From the NCBI RefSeq assembly GCF_027111275.1, contig NZ_CP114286.1, positions 186,001-250,000 on the forward strand: DNA of 64,000 bases, written 5' to 3'. Under the pieces are notes generated by a model that saw only the letters and a list, made by a program, of their open reading frames with translations, was not told the origin of the DNA and made no database searches. This DNA is from Flavobacterium luteolum (GTDB taxonomy: Bacteria > Bacteroidota > Bacteroidia > Flavobacteriales > Flavobacteriaceae). The position numbers and the translations under genes are program-made. Each line of letters starts with the position of its first letter. Positions within the stretch are counted from its first letter, which is position 1. Below are positions 17,576-27,118 of this stretch, in pieces.

Positions 17576-20500
17576 TTAAAATTTAACACTTAATCCCAAT
17601 TGTGTTGTCACAGATGCTGGACGATTTACCCCAAAAGGAGAAGCTGCCCATTCTGGATCATAACCATCAAAATCTGTAAACACAAATGGATCTAGAACGT
17701 TTACATAAATTCTGAAATTTGAAATTTTTAGTTTTTTCAATAATTCAGAATCTAAACTATAACCTAAAGATATATTTTTGATTTTCACATAAGAAACATC
17801 TCTGTAGTAACCAAATAAAGAAGTCCAATAAGCACCCGCACCTGTTGCTACAGGGCCTGGTCTCGGGTTTATTGTATTTGCATTTGCTTCGATACCTGCT
17901 CCATTAGTCGGAATAAAATAATCCATTGCTAATTTCTGACGTCCACGGTCACTTACATCGGCAAAATTTTGGTGGAAAGTACTTAAAACTGTTTGCCCTT
18001 GACTTGTCAAAACCGAGAAATTAAAATCAAATTGACCTACAACTAACTTTGAATATAAACTTCCTTGCCATTCTGGGTTTGGGTTTCCAATTACAGTTCT
18101 ATCATCCTGATTAAATTTCCCGTCTCCGTTTAAATCTTTTGGCCTTGCCTGCCCAGGAGCCATTCCGTAAGAAGCTGCCTGTGCTGCTTCACTTTCTTGC
18201 CAAACTCCGTCATAAACATAATTGTAGTTCGGATTTAATGGAGCGCCAAGAATTAATTTGTTTCCAATATCACTTACTTTATCCTGATTGTAAATTGACT
18301 CTAATTTATTTACGTTTTTAGTAAATGTAAAAGTCGTTTCCCAAGTTACTTTTCCTGATTTAATGTTTTTTGTCGTCAATAAAGCTTCTATACCTTTATT
18401 ACTAACAGATCCAACATTTGCAAATGTATTTTTCCAACCTGTTTCTGCTGGCAATTGCTGTTTGTATATCAAATTGTCTGATAATCTGTCATAAACATCT
18501 ACACTACCAGTTATTCTATTTTTCAAGAATCCAAAATCAACACCTAAGTTGTATTCTCTTGTTTTCTCCCAAGTTAGATTTGGATTTGCTAAGTTTTCTG
18601 ACTGCCATCCTGGAACAACATTTGAGCCCATTGCATAAAAAGTCTGCTGGTTTAATAATGCTTGCGAAGTATAAGGTGCTACGTTATCATTTCCTGTATA
18701 ACCAATACTCGCACGCAATTTTAAATCTGAGACAACTGAACTGTTTGCTAAAAATGATTCTTTACTAAGTTTCCATCCTAAAGCCAATGATGGAAAACTT
18801 TCCCATTTATTACCTTCAGACAAAACTGAAGAGCCATCCCATCTAGTGGAAGCTGTGACCAAATATTTATCTTTAAATGCATAGTTTAAACGTACTGCAT
18901 AAGAGTTTAAAGTGTTTTTTGCATAAGCAGATTTTATCACATAACTTGTTTGTGCTCCAGATCCCATGTTGTCTGTTCCAACATCAAAAGGCTGATTATT
19001 AGAATACATATATGAGCTTTCATCAACATTTGAGTACAAACTTTGTAATAATAATACACTAACATCATGTACTTCATTAAAAGTATGCTTCAAATCGATT
19101 TGATTGTCCCAAGTATAATTAAAGTTGTCTGAACTTTCTAACGTTGCAGAATTCTTTCCGTTTAATGTTACCCCTGCATTAGTTTGCGCGGTGTAAGAAG
19201 ACGAATCTCTACTATTCATGATTCCTGCAGCAAACGTGGTTTTAAACGAAAGCCATTTTAGAGGCTGGTATTGAAAATACGCATTTCCAACGGTCTGCCA
19301 TGTATCTTCTTTCTGAGAAGAATTAGCAATCTCCATTAACGGATTTACAGTAGAAGTTTTATTAATTGCCCAAGAACCATCAGGATAAGTTAGCTTACCA
19401 GGTAGAAAAAACAGAGTTCCTACTTTTTCATTTCCTGCAGCATCAATTGCCCAAGGAGACATAAGCGGACTTAATCTGAAAGCATCCTGCATTGCTAAAT
19501 CACTTCCTAATTGATTGTTTAATCTCGCAATTGTAACGTTTACGCCAGTAGAAAATTTATCATTTATTTTATGATTCAATCCTAATTTAAAAGAGTATTT
19601 ATCTGTTGCATCATTTTCAATAAGACCACGATCACTCTGGATTCCGAATCCTAAATTATAGCTTAAGCCAGATTCTGAGCGTCCTGAAATATTTAAATAA
19701 TTATTCTCCGTCATTCCTGATTGAAGCACAGCATCATACCAATCAAAATTGTATCCGCTGTTGGCACGAGAAACCAATAATGGACTTTGATTTCCTGCTA
19801 AAGCAGCCAATTGTGCTGGAGTTTGGGTTAAAGGCGTTGCACTCATGTAAGCAACTTGGTGGAACTTCCACCACTCTTCTCCGCTCATCATTTTTGGTAA
19901 TCTAGTCGCAATTTTATTTCCGTAAGAAGTGTCAAAAGTTACACTGATTCCAGCTTTTGCACTAGTTCCACTTTTTGTTGTTACGATAATAACACCATTA
20001 GACCCTCTAGAACCATAAATTGCAGCTGAAGAGGCATCTTTTAAAACGTCCATTCTGGCAATATCCTGCGGATTTAAAAAATCAATCCCATCCATTGGCA
20101 CACCATCCACAACGTATAGAGGTGAAGAGCCAACTACACTTGGATTATTTGAATCTGCAATTAGGGAATTATTTCCTCTAATTACTACTTTAAATCCGTC
20201 TCCTGCACGTCCAGACGATGATGAAATCTGAACCCCAGGTGTACTCCCCTGAATAGCTTCTAAAGGATTGATTGTATTTCTTTCTGTAATTGTTGCAGCA
20301 CTGATTGTACTAACAGATCCAGTAAGATCTGTCTTTTTTACAGAGCCGTATCCAACAACAACAACTTCGTTTAATGAATTGGATTGTTCAACAAGAGTTA
20401 CATTGATTTTTGATTTTCCAGCGACACTTACTTCTTGTGTTTGAAATCCTAAATAGCTAATTACTAAAGTAGCTTTACTGCTTGATACATTAATTTTAAA

Positions 20501-20704
20501 ACTTCCTTCGAAATCTGTTGAAGTTCCGTTTTTTGCTCCTTTTTCATTAATGTTTACCCCTGGCAGTGACATACCAGTGGCGTCGGTAATCTTTCCTTCA
20601 ATTGTGGTTGACTGTGCAAATATAGAAGTGCACAGCAAAAAATTCAGGAAAAAGAAAAATACAAAGTATTTATCTTTCTTCTCAGATAATTGTTTAATAC
20701 TCAT
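17576..20704 (-). CDS. susC: SusC/RagA family TonB-dependent outer-membrane transporter
   Basis: 1042 aa. A long signal peptide ends at IFAQ (about residue 31). Next come a carboxypeptidase-regulatory-like domain (TIEGKITDATGMSLPGVNI, about 34-110), the SusC-specific plug with VVVGYGSVKKTDLTGSVS, and the SusC signature SPLYVVDGVPMDGI...DVLKDASSAAIYGSRGSNGVI; a 22-strand barrel follows. No anti-sigma-binding N-terminal extension is seen, consistent with LacI rather than sigma/anti-sigma control. It imports pectin oligosaccharides together with SusD. It is preceded by the GH28 lipoprotein gene (30-nt gap), with no separate promoter recognised. Confidence 0.95.
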   Translation of the reverse strand: MSIKQLSEKKDKYFVFFFFLNFLLCTSIFAQSTTIEGKITDATGMSLPGVNINEKGAKNGTSTDFEGSFKINVSSSKATLVISYLGFQTQEVSVAGKSKINVTLVEQSNSLNEVVVVGYGSVKKTDLTGSVSTISAATITERNTINPLEAIQGSTPGVQISSSSGRAGDGFKVVIRGNNSLIADSNNPSVVGSSPLYVVDGVPMDGIDFLNPQDIARMDVLKDASSAAIYGSRGSNGVIIVTTKSGTSAKAGISVTFDTSYGNKIATRLPKMMSGEEWWKFHQVAYMSATPLTQTPAQLAALAGNQSPLLVSRANSGYNFDWYDAVLQSGMTENNYLNISGRSESGLSYNLGFGIQSDRGLIENDATDKYSFKLGLNHKINDKFSTGVNVTIARLNNQLGSDLAMQDAFRLSPLMSPWAIDAAGNEKVGTLFFLPGKLTYPDGSWAINKTSTVNPLMEIANSSQKEDTWQTVGNAYFQYQPLKWLSFKTTFAAGIMNSRDSSSYTAQTNAGVTLNGKNSATLESSDNFNYTWDNQIDLKHTFNEVHDVSVLLLQSLYSNVDESSYMYSNNQPFDVGTDNMGSGAQTSYVIKSAYAKNTLNSYAVRLNYAFKDKYLVTASTRWDGSSVLSEGNKWESFPSLALGWKLSKESFLANSSVVSDLKLRASIGYTGNDNVAPYTSQALLNQQTFYAMGSNVVPGWQSENLANPNLTWEKTREYNLGVDFGFLKNRITGSVDVYDRLSDNLIYKQQLPAETGWKNTFANVGSVSNKGIEALLTTKNIKSGKVTWETTFTFTKNVNKLESIYNQDKVSDIGNKLILGAPLNPNYNYVYDGVWQESEAAQAASYGMAPGQARPKDLNGDGKFNQDDRTVIGNPNPEWQGSLYSKLVVGQFDFNFSVLTSQGQTVLSTFHQNFADVSDRGRQKLAMDYFIPTNGAGIEANANTINPRPGPVATGAGAYWTSLFGYYRDVSYVKIKNISLGYSLDSELLKKLKISNFRIYVNVLDPFVFTDFDGYDPEWAASPFGVNRPASVTTQLGLSVKF

Positions 20705-20734
20705 GTGGTTTAAAGTTTAGTTAATTGATAGTGT

Positions 20735-22174
20735 TTAGTTAGTAATAGATTCTACTTTTTTCTCATTGATATAGGTATTTATAAAATTTATGTTTTTAAC
20801 GTTTTTTAATAAATAGAGTGAGTCTACTTTTTGAATTTTTACATTCTTCAGTGTAATGTTCTCAACTGGCGACTCTTTATAGCCTTCTGCCCAAACGCTA
20901 TATTTTCCGCCATTTTTTACAGTCACATTCTCTAAGCTTACATTTCTGATGGTTGGAATAAAATTCCCTGTTTGGGATCCGTAGACATTATAAAACATAT
21001 TCAATTTCAGAACACATTCTTTTACGGTTCCAACTTCAAGATTTCTTACGTAGATATTTTCAATGATTCCACCTCTTTTTGAATTGGTTTTGATTCGAAT
21101 GGCACGATCCAAATTTGGACTGTCCATGACGCAATTTTCAACAAAGACATTATTTACTCCAGCCGAAATTTCACTTCCAATTACAACTCCTCCATGACCA
21201 TCAATCATTTTACAGTTTTGTACAATGATATTTTTGCTTGGTATTGCTACTCTTCTACCGTCTCCGTCGCGTCCTGCTTTAATTGCAATACAATCATCGC
21301 CTGTGTTGAAAGTGCAATTTCTAATTATAATATTTTGAGAATATTCAGGATCGCAACCATCATTATTCGGGCCATGGCTATTAACCGTTACACCATCAAT
21401 AATCATGTTGTTTGTTTTTATTGGATGCAAAATCCAGAATGGAGAATTAATAATTTTAACATCTTTTACTAAAGCAGTATTACATTCAAAAAACTCAATA
21501 AAATTCGGTCTTAAGTAACGTCCTTCTCCAAAAACTCTTTCTGAAACCGGAACTCCTTTTTCCGCCATATCGACTAATACTTCACGATTTGTTGGATCAT
21601 TTTGAGACGGAATACCTTTTTTCCATCCATAATTTTTTCCACCAGACCAAATCCACCAATTTGTGCTATCAGCTTGGCCATTTAAAGTGCCTTTTCCCGT
21701 AACGGCAATATTGGTTTTGTTTTTTGCATAAATAAGCGGAGAATAATTCATCACTTCGGTTCCTTCCCAAGAAGTATGAACAATAGGATAATCTTTCGGA
21801 TTCAAACTAAAAAGAATCTCAGCATTGTCTTCCAAATGCAGATTGACATTACTTTCTAAATGAATGGCTCCTGTTAAATATTTTCCATTTGGAACTAAGA
21901 CTTTCCCACCGCCATTTGCAGCGCATTCTTTTATAGCTTTTTGAAACGCTAAAGTGTTTAACGTTTTTCCATCAGCAACAGCACCAAAGTCGTTGATGTT
22001 GTAAACTTTATCCGAAAAATGGACTTGCGGAATACTTTTTATAACTAAATCCATTGTTTTCCAAGGATTCTCCGAAGAAACAGAAGAAGAATGTCTTACA
22101 CATGATGACACTAAAAGCCCTAAAAAGGCTAAAAAAACAATCTTTTTTATTGCGACTATCTTATTTGTAATCAT
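20735..22174 (-). CDS. GH28 family polygalacturonase, lipoprotein
   Basis: About 479 aa from the ATG at 22174 (MITNKIVAIKKIVFLAFLGLLVSSC, a lipobox). An upstream in-frame ATG at 22213 lies only just downstream of the predicted transcription start and adds a non-signal-like stretch. The full GH28 set is present: NNDGCDPEYS, GDDCIAIKAGRD, DGHGGVVIGSE and RIKTN, as expected for an active inverting galacturonanase. The lipobox suggests anchoring to the outer membrane, possibly surface-exposed next to SusCD. It is the first gene of the operon and directly follows a LacI-type operator. Confidence 0.9.
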   Translation of the reverse strand: MITNKIVAIKKIVFLAFLGLLVSSCVRHSSSVSSENPWKTMDLVIKSIPQVHFSDKVYNINDFGAVADGKTLNTLAFQKAIKECAANGGGKVLVPNGKYLTGAIHLESNVNLHLEDNAEILFSLNPKDYPIVHTSWEGTEVMNYSPLIYAKNKTNIAVTGKGTLNGQADSTNWWIWSGGKNYGWKKGIPSQNDPTNREVLVDMAEKGVPVSERVFGEGRYLRPNFIEFFECNTALVKDVKIINSPFWILHPIKTNNMIIDGVTVNSHGPNNDGCDPEYSQNIIIRNCTFNTGDDCIAIKAGRDGDGRRVAIPSKNIIVQNCKMIDGHGGVVIGSEISAGVNNVFVENCVMDSPNLDRAIRIKTNSKRGGIIENIYVRNLEVGTVKECVLKLNMFYNVYGSQTGNFIPTIRNVSLENVTVKNGGKYSVWAEGYKESPVENITLKNVKIQKVDSLYLLKNVKNINFINTYINEKKVESITN

Positions 22175-22219
22175 TTGCACAGATTTTTCTAGTTTGAGTA
22201 TCAAAAACATCATATTTTA

Positions 22220-22233
22220 TGTAATCGATTACA
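22220..22233. promoter_or_regulatory. LacI-type operator, perfect palindrome TGTAATCGATTACA
   Basis: A perfect 14-bp palindrome with the central CG typical of LacI-family operators. It begins immediately after the -7 element of the GH28-susCD promoter and so would cover the transcription start. Near-identical copies lie at 31994-32007 and 35020-35033. Confidence 0.85.
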
Positions 22234-22265
22234 CGAAAGTAGAAAAATAGTTCTGAGACACCAAA
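22234..22265 (-). promoter_or_regulatory. Promoter of the GH28-susC-susD operon
   Basis: Bacteroidota-type promoter on the minus strand: -33 TTTG (22262-22265), 20-nt spacer, -7 TACTTTCG (22234-22241; one mismatch to TAnnTTTG). The operator abuts the -7 element. Confidence 0.7.
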
Positions 22266-22383
22266 TTAATTTAGAAAAAAATTATATATTTAATTTTTAT
22301 TACAAATTTTAATTACATTTAATGCAAAAATTTAGATAATTTATTATCATTGTAAAACCTAAAACGTTTGAATTTTAAATTAT

Positions 22384-22397
22384 GGTAATCGATAACA
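22384..22397. promoter_or_regulatory. Variant operator GGTAATCGATAACA upstream of lacI
   Basis: Keeps the TAATCGAT core of the operator family with changes at the flanks. It lies just upstream of the -33 region of the lacI promoter, suggesting autoregulation or cooperative looping with the site 164 bp away. Confidence 0.6.
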
Positions 22398-22404
22398 ATA
22401 TTTA

Positions 22405-22432
22405 TTGCGTAATGAAAAAAAATGTACTTTTG
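22405..22432 (+). promoter_or_regulatory. Promoter of the lacI-family regulator
   Basis: TTG at 22405-22407, 17-nt spacer, TACTTTTG at 22425-22432 (exact TAnnTTTG). The start codon follows 30 nt later. Confidence 0.65.
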
Positions 22433-22462
22433 TTTAAAAATAATTCGATAAACTTTTTTTGA

Positions 22463-23491
22463 ATGAGTGAAAAAGTAACTATTTACGATATTGCTGAAAA
22501 ACTAAACATCACAGCTGCAACCGTTTCCAGAGCGTTAAATAATAATCCTAAAATAAAGGAAGCGACGCGTGAGTTGGTTATCAAGACTGCTGCTGCAATG
22601 AACTACAAGCAAAATAAACTGGCGCTAGCTTTAAAAAGTGGCCGAAGTAATAATATCGGAGTTATTGTGCCGCGTATTGACAGTAATTTTTTCGCATCGG
22701 TTATTCGTGGAATCGAAGAAGAACTTTATCCTCACGGTTATCAGGTTATTATCTGCCAAACTCACGAAAGCATTAAAAGGGAAAATGAAAACCTTCATAC
22801 ACTTGTAGATGCTCAAGTTGACGGTATCATGATGTCTGTTACTGGTATTTCAGATGAGAATGACAGTGCTTTCAGAAATGTATTGGAGAAAAATGTACCG
22901 CTAATATTTTTTGATAGAAGCAAACACATTGACGGCGTAAGTTCTGTAACCATTAATGACTTTAAAGGAGGTTATTTAGCAACAAAACACCTTATTGATG
23001 AAGGCTGCCGTAACATTGCTCATTTCTCTGGAGATCAATCGTTAGACATTTTCAAAAACAGGTTTTTAGGATACAAACAAGCATTGCTAGATAACGGACT
23101 TCCTTTTAGTGAAGAATATGTTATTTTTACTAAAAGTAGCGTAGATGCTGGTAAAGAGGCTGTCGACAAACTTTTACAATTACAAACTCCGCCTGATGCC
23201 ATTTTTTCTTCAAGTGATTTTGCCGCATTGGGAGCTATTCAAGAGTTAAAAGAACGAAATATCAGTATTCCAAGTGAGTTTTGTGTTGCTGGTTTCAGTA
23301 ACGAACCATTTACAAAATTCATGGAATTATCTATTACCTCTGTAGATCAGTCACCATTGGAAATGGGAAGAATGTCCGCCCGAGTTTTCTTAGAACAGGT
23401 GGACAAAACAGATACTATTAAAATTGAAAAAAAGGTTGTTCTTGCTCCAGAATTACATATTCGTAAATCTTCAACAAGAAGTAATTTTTAA
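22463..23491 (+). CDS. LacI-family transcriptional regulator of the pectin locus
   Basis: 342 aa. The N-terminal HTH (VTIYDIAEKLNITAATVSRALNN, residues 4-26) is followed by the hinge helix KLALALKSGRSNNIGVIVP and a periplasmic-binding-protein-like effector domain (about 60-335). It is divergent from the GH28-susCD operon and flanked by the catabolic genes. All four predicted operators carry the CG-centred core expected for this family, so it is the obvious repressor. The inducer is probably a pathway intermediate such as galacturonate, KDG or 5-keto-4-deoxyuronate, but this cannot be read from the sequence. Control by LacI rather than by a hybrid two-component system or ECF sigma factor is worth noting for a SusCD locus. 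Confidence 0.9.
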   Translation: MSEKVTIYDIAEKLNITAATVSRALNNNPKIKEATRELVIKTAAAMNYKQNKLALALKSGRSNNIGVIVPRIDSNFFASVIRGIEEELYPHGYQVIICQTHESIKRENENLHTLVDAQVDGIMMSVTGISDENDSAFRNVLEKNVPLIFFDRSKHIDGVSSVTINDFKGGYLATKHLIDEGCRNIAHFSGDQSLDIFKNRFLGYKQALLDNGLPFSEEYVIFTKSSVDAGKEAVDKLLQLQTPPDAIFSSSDFAALGAIQELKERNISIPSEFCVAGFSNEPFTKFMELSITSVDQSPLEMGRMSARVFLEQVDKTDTIKIEKKVVLAPELHIRKSSTRSNF

Positions 23492-23516
23492 TTTTTTTTA
23501 CCATATAAGTTATATA

Positions 23517-23542
23517 AGCTCATTTTAGAATGGGCTTTTTTT
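23517..23542 (+). terminator. Terminator of the lacI gene
   Basis: Stem AGCTCATT / AATGGGCT (one G-U pair) at 23517-23536 followed by a T run; it begins 26 nt past the stop codon. Confidence 0.75.
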
Positions 23543-23546
23543 ATGC

Positions 23547-23710
23547 AAGCTTCGGAGAAGCGAAATATTTATAGATAAAATTAGTCATCGAGAATAAAGC
23601 TCCAGAGGAGCGACTTATTTTTTTGCAATCTAAATGTATGTCGCTCCTATGGAGCTTTATGTTGTAACCGGTTAATCTTTTGCTATAAATATTTCGCTTC
23701 TCCGAAGCTT
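23547..23710. repeat. 164-bp nested palindromic element
   Basis: The outer arms are 28-bp perfect inverted repeats (23547-23574 and 23683-23710, beginning AAGCTTCGGAGAAGCG). Inside them a second inverted repeat (AAAGCTCCAGAGGAGCGAC at 23596-23614; GTCGCTCCTATGGAGCTTT at 23640-23658) is nearly perfect. There is no coding content. It resembles a MITE or REP-derived element sitting between two convergent terminators. Confidence 0.85.
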
Positions 23711-23761
23711 TCTCAAAAAACAAAAGACACATTACAGTGCGTCTCTACAGATAAACCTAAC

Positions 23762-23793
23762 ACAAAAAAAAGACGCACTTTATTGTGCGTCTT
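23762..23793 (-). terminator. Terminator of the uxaB-uxaA unit
   Basis: AAGACGCAC / GTGCGTCTT stem (23770-23793) followed on the minus strand by a run of U (plus-strand A run 23763-23770). It is 50 nt past the uxaA stop. Confidence 0.85.
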
Positions 23794-23843
23794 CTATATA
23801 AACCTTTGTCACTTTGCTCCTTAGAACCTTAGCACCTAAAAAA

Positions 23844-25466
23844 CTAAAGTGATACCCCTCTTTTCCAAGGAATAAAATCGTTCTGATTTAAAATAGCTGC
23901 TTTTGTTTTAATGTTACCACTAGCAACGTCAATAATGAATTCTAACATTTCGTCAGCCATTTCGTCAATTGATTTTTCTCCAGTGATAATTCCACCAGTA
24001 TCAATATCGATAATATCAGACATTTTGTTTGCTAATTGCGTATTTGATGAAATCTTTACAACTGGCGCAATTGGATTTCCTGTTGGAGTTCCTAAACCTG
24101 TTGTAAACAATACCATATTTGCACCAGAACCAACCATTGCAGTAGTACATTCTACGTCATTTCCTGGCGTACATAACAATGTAAAGCCTGGTTCGTTAAT
24201 ATATTCTCCGTAATCAAAAACACCTGTAATTGGCGATGTTCCACCTTTTTTAGCAGCACCAGCCGATTTCATAGCATCTGTAATCAAACCGTCTTTAATG
24301 TTACCTGGAGAAGGATTCATATCAAATCCTGAACCTGCATCAACAACTGTTTTTTCGTACCATTTCATTAAGTCTAAGAAACGTTTTCCGTCCTTATCAT
24401 CTACACAACGATTTACTAATTCTTGCTCTACTCCACATAATTCAGGAAATTCAGAAAGAATTGTAGTTCCTCCTAAAGCAACTAAATGATCTGATAACAC
24501 TCCCAATGTTGGGTTTGCAGAAATTCCAGAGAATCCGTCAGATCCACCGCACTCTAAACCAATTCTTAGCTTAGACAATGGAGCTGGCTCTCTCTTAATT
24601 TCATTAGCTTTTTTAATAGCTTCAAAAGTGTCTTTTACCACACTGCTCAACATCGTTTCAATTGTTCCGATAGATTGCTGATCGTAAATCAAAACAGGTT
24701 TTTTACTGTTCGGATTAATAGCATCTAAAGCTTCTTTGAAAATTGAAATTTGAAGATTCTGACATCCTAAACTCAATACTGTTGCTCCAGCCACGTTTGG
24801 ATTGTTTACATATCCAGCCAAAAGCTTCGCTAAACTGTGAGAATCCTGACGAATTCCACCGCAACCACCTTGGTGTGTAATGAATTTTACTTCAATATTA
24901 TTGAATAAATTAGCATCGTTTGAAGCTTCTTGATTTCCTGCTCCACCCGTTTCTGATTTCACCAAAGAACGTAACAATAACTGATAATCGTTCTCTTTTG
25001 GTTTCATCAATTCTTTCTCGAAAATATCTTTTAAGATTTCGATGTTTCTGTTTTCACAAAAAACTAATGGGAAAAATAACCATACATTTTCTGTTCCAAC
25101 TTGTCCATCTTCTCTATGATAGCCCTGCCACGTTCTGTCTTTCCATTTATCAACATTTGGAGCATTCCAGCCAATAGTTTCTGTTTTACCAGTAACTTTA
25201 TCACTTTCGTGTTTTACGTTTGCTGTAGAAAGCAATCCGCCTTTTTCGATTCTAGCGCTTGCTTTTCCAACCAAAACACCATACATAATGATTCTGTCCC
25301 CTACATTAAAAGGAACCATTGCAATCTTATGTTTCATTTTTACATCAGACTCTACGGTAATTGATTGTCCTTCAAAATCAATCACTTCGCCTGCAGTAAG
25401 ATCCACCAAAGCAACCGCAACATTATCGGTTGGGTGTACTTTTATTAATTTTTTCTGCGTTGCCAT
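23844..25466 (-). CDS. uxaA: Altronate dehydratase
   Basis: 540 aa, the usual full length. The N-terminal SAF-type domain (VALVDLTAGEVIDFEGQSITV..., about 1-90) is fused to the UxaA catalytic part with HQGGCGGIRQDS, LSLGCQNLQIS, LECGGSDGFSGISANP and TTGLGTPTGNPIAPV. It dehydrates D-altronate to 2-keto-3-deoxygluconate (KDG) in the cytoplasm using an iron centre. It is encoded 30 nt after uxaB and closes the galacturonate isomerase branch. Confidence 0.95.
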   Translation of the reverse strand: MATQKKLIKVHPTDNVAVALVDLTAGEVIDFEGQSITVESDVKMKHKIAMVPFNVGDRIIMYGVLVGKASARIEKGGLLSTANVKHESDKVTGKTETIGWNAPNVDKWKDRTWQGYHREDGQVGTENVWLFFPLVFCENRNIEILKDIFEKELMKPKENDYQLLLRSLVKSETGGAGNQEASNDANLFNNIEVKFITHQGGCGGIRQDSHSLAKLLAGYVNNPNVAGATVLSLGCQNLQISIFKEALDAINPNSKKPVLIYDQQSIGTIETMLSSVVKDTFEAIKKANEIKREPAPLSKLRIGLECGGSDGFSGISANPTLGVLSDHLVALGGTTILSEFPELCGVEQELVNRCVDDKDGKRFLDLMKWYEKTVVDAGSGFDMNPSPGNIKDGLITDAMKSAGAAKKGGTSPITGVFDYGEYINEPGFTLLCTPGNDVECTTAMVGSGANMVLFTTGLGTPTGNPIAPVVKISSNTQLANKMSDIIDIDTGGIITGEKSIDEMADEMLEFIIDVASGNIKTKAAILNQNDFIPWKRGVSL

Positions 25467-25496
25467 AATTAACCTTTGTTCTTTTTGTTGTGTTTT

Positions 25497-26942
25497 TTAT
25501 TTTATTCTTTCTTGAAACTTAGCAAAACCAGCTTCAATTCCGTTTGAATCTATTTCTTCCAAAGCAATTGTAATTACTCTTGTTAAACCTGGAATTTCAG
25601 TTAAATCCTGATCCCAGAAACCTTTGTTTTGCAATGTTAAACGAGCAATTTTCTCATAATCATCAGACTTCCAAAGTCCGTTAAAGAATGCTGTAATATC
25701 TTCACCATCTTTAACCGGTAAACTTTGACCATTCCAAGTTCCTTTATAGAAACGAATTAAGCTCGCTAATGAAAAAGTCAAATTAACAGGTAATTTTTTG
25801 TTCGCATTATAATATCCTAATAAACTAGGCAAAACTCTTACTTTGAATTTCGATACAGAATTTAATGCAATATCAGCAAGTGCATGTTTGATAAATGGAT
25901 TTTTAAATCTGTCCATTACTTCCTCAGAATAGGCTGTAATTTCATTTTTGTCCATATCAAGAGTTTCACTAATTTCACTAATAACGCTATTCACAAATTT
26001 TCCTGTAAAATCTCCGTTAACAGTTTCCATTACTAATTTATTACCATGCAAAAGTGAAAAAGGAACCATTGCCGTATGCGCACCGTTTAAAATACGAACT
26101 TTAATCATTTTAAAAGGACGTATATCATCAACGATTTTTACATTCAAATCTGTTTTGTGGAAAGGCAATTTTGCTTTTAGATCATCTCCACCTTCAATAG
26201 CCCAAAGGAAAAAAGGTTCAGCCGCAACAATTAAATTGTCCTCATAATCTAATTTATTATTGTACTCTTCAATTTCAGCTCTTGGATATCCAGGAACAAT
26301 TCTGTCAACCAAAGTACTATGATAGGTACAAGCATCTGATACCCAAGTCTTAAATGCATCTTCTAACTTCCATAAATCAACATATTGTAAAATATATTTT
26401 TTAAGCGTTTCAGAGTTATAATCAATTAATTCACACGGAATTATTGTAACTCCTTTAGAAGCATCTCCATTAAAATGCTTAAATCTTTCATATAACAAAA
26501 CCGTCAATTTTGCAGGAAATGAAACTGGTGGCTGCATGTCTGGAGTATCACTTTCAATAAATTCAATTCCAGCTTCTGTAGTATTAGAAACAATAAACTG
26601 AAGTTCTTCTTCTTTGGCTAAAGCCAAATAATTTGCAAATTCAGTATATGGGTTTATAGTTTTTACAATATTATTAATTAACACAATATCTTGTATCTTT
26701 TCACCTTTTTTAATTCCGTTCATAAACAAGGTATAAAGACCATCCTGATCATTAATCATATTTACCATACCGTCTTTCAAAGGCTGAACTACTGCAATAC
26801 CGGCATTAAAATCGACTTCTTTATTTAGTTTATCAAAAGCATAATCAACAAAGGCTCTTAAAAAGTTACCTTCTCCAAACTGAACTACTTTAATTGGCTG
26901 TAACTTTTCTAATCCTGTATTTATTCTATTTAATTTTTTCAT
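25497..26942 (-). CDS. uxaB: Tagaturonate reductase (altronate oxidoreductase)
   Basis: 481 aa, of the mannitol dehydrogenase-like long-chain family. The N-terminal nucleotide-binding segment VVQFGEGNFLRAFVDYA is followed by the C-terminal catalytic domain with RILNGAHTAMVPFSLL, and by NPFIKHALADIALNSVSKFKVRVLP. It reduces tagaturonate from UxaC to altronate for UxaA. It is upstream of uxaA in the same unit and separated from eda by a terminator and a long inverted repeat, so it may have its own promoter, which I could not identify. Confidence 0.95.
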   Translation of the reverse strand: MKKLNRINTGLEKLQPIKVVQFGEGNFLRAFVDYAFDKLNKEVDFNAGIAVVQPLKDGMVNMINDQDGLYTLFMNGIKKGEKIQDIVLINNIVKTINPYTEFANYLALAKEEELQFIVSNTTEAGIEFIESDTPDMQPPVSFPAKLTVLLYERFKHFNGDASKGVTIIPCELIDYNSETLKKYILQYVDLWKLEDAFKTWVSDACTYHSTLVDRIVPGYPRAEIEEYNNKLDYEDNLIVAAEPFFLWAIEGGDDLKAKLPFHKTDLNVKIVDDIRPFKMIKVRILNGAHTAMVPFSLLHGNKLVMETVNGDFTGKFVNSVISEISETLDMDKNEITAYSEEVMDRFKNPFIKHALADIALNSVSKFKVRVLPSLLGYYNANKKLPVNLTFSLASLIRFYKGTWNGQSLPVKDGEDITAFFNGLWKSDDYEKIARLTLQNKGFWDQDLTEIPGLTRVITIALEEIDSNGIEAGFAKFQERIK

Positions 26943-27010
26943 TTTAAATTTTCTTTAATGCGTTATAAATAACCATTTATAAACCTTATTTCTTTATTCC
27001 TGCCTTTTTA

Positions 27011-27105
27011 AATTGTAAATGAAACATTACACCCGATTGAGTAAAATAAAGCCGGCTGTGAGGAATGGCTAGCTCAATTTTTCAAGCGTAATGTTCAATT
27101 ACAAT
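27011..27105. repeat. Long imperfect inverted repeat between eda and uxaB
   Basis: The outer arms, 27011-27030 and 27088-27105, match with one gap and a couple of mismatches. Inside are ATTGAG/CTCAAT (27036-27041 with 27073-27078) and AGCC/GGCT. Each outer arm also contains a short dyad (GTAAT-N5-ATTAC in the right arm). It could be a folded 5' leader of uxaB, a pair of operator sites, or a MITE remnant. Confidence 0.6.
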
Positions 27106-27118
27106 CTCTAAAAATCTA

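Noticed and set aside
17563..17589. Upstream ATG for susD overlapping the susC stop
   Set aside because: The nine extra residues would spoil the lipoprotein signal; the ATG at 17562 gives a standard lipobox N-terminus.
22175..22213. Upstream ATG for the GH28 lipoprotein
   Set aside because: Too close to the predicted transcription start and adds a non-signal-like stretch; kept only as an alternative.
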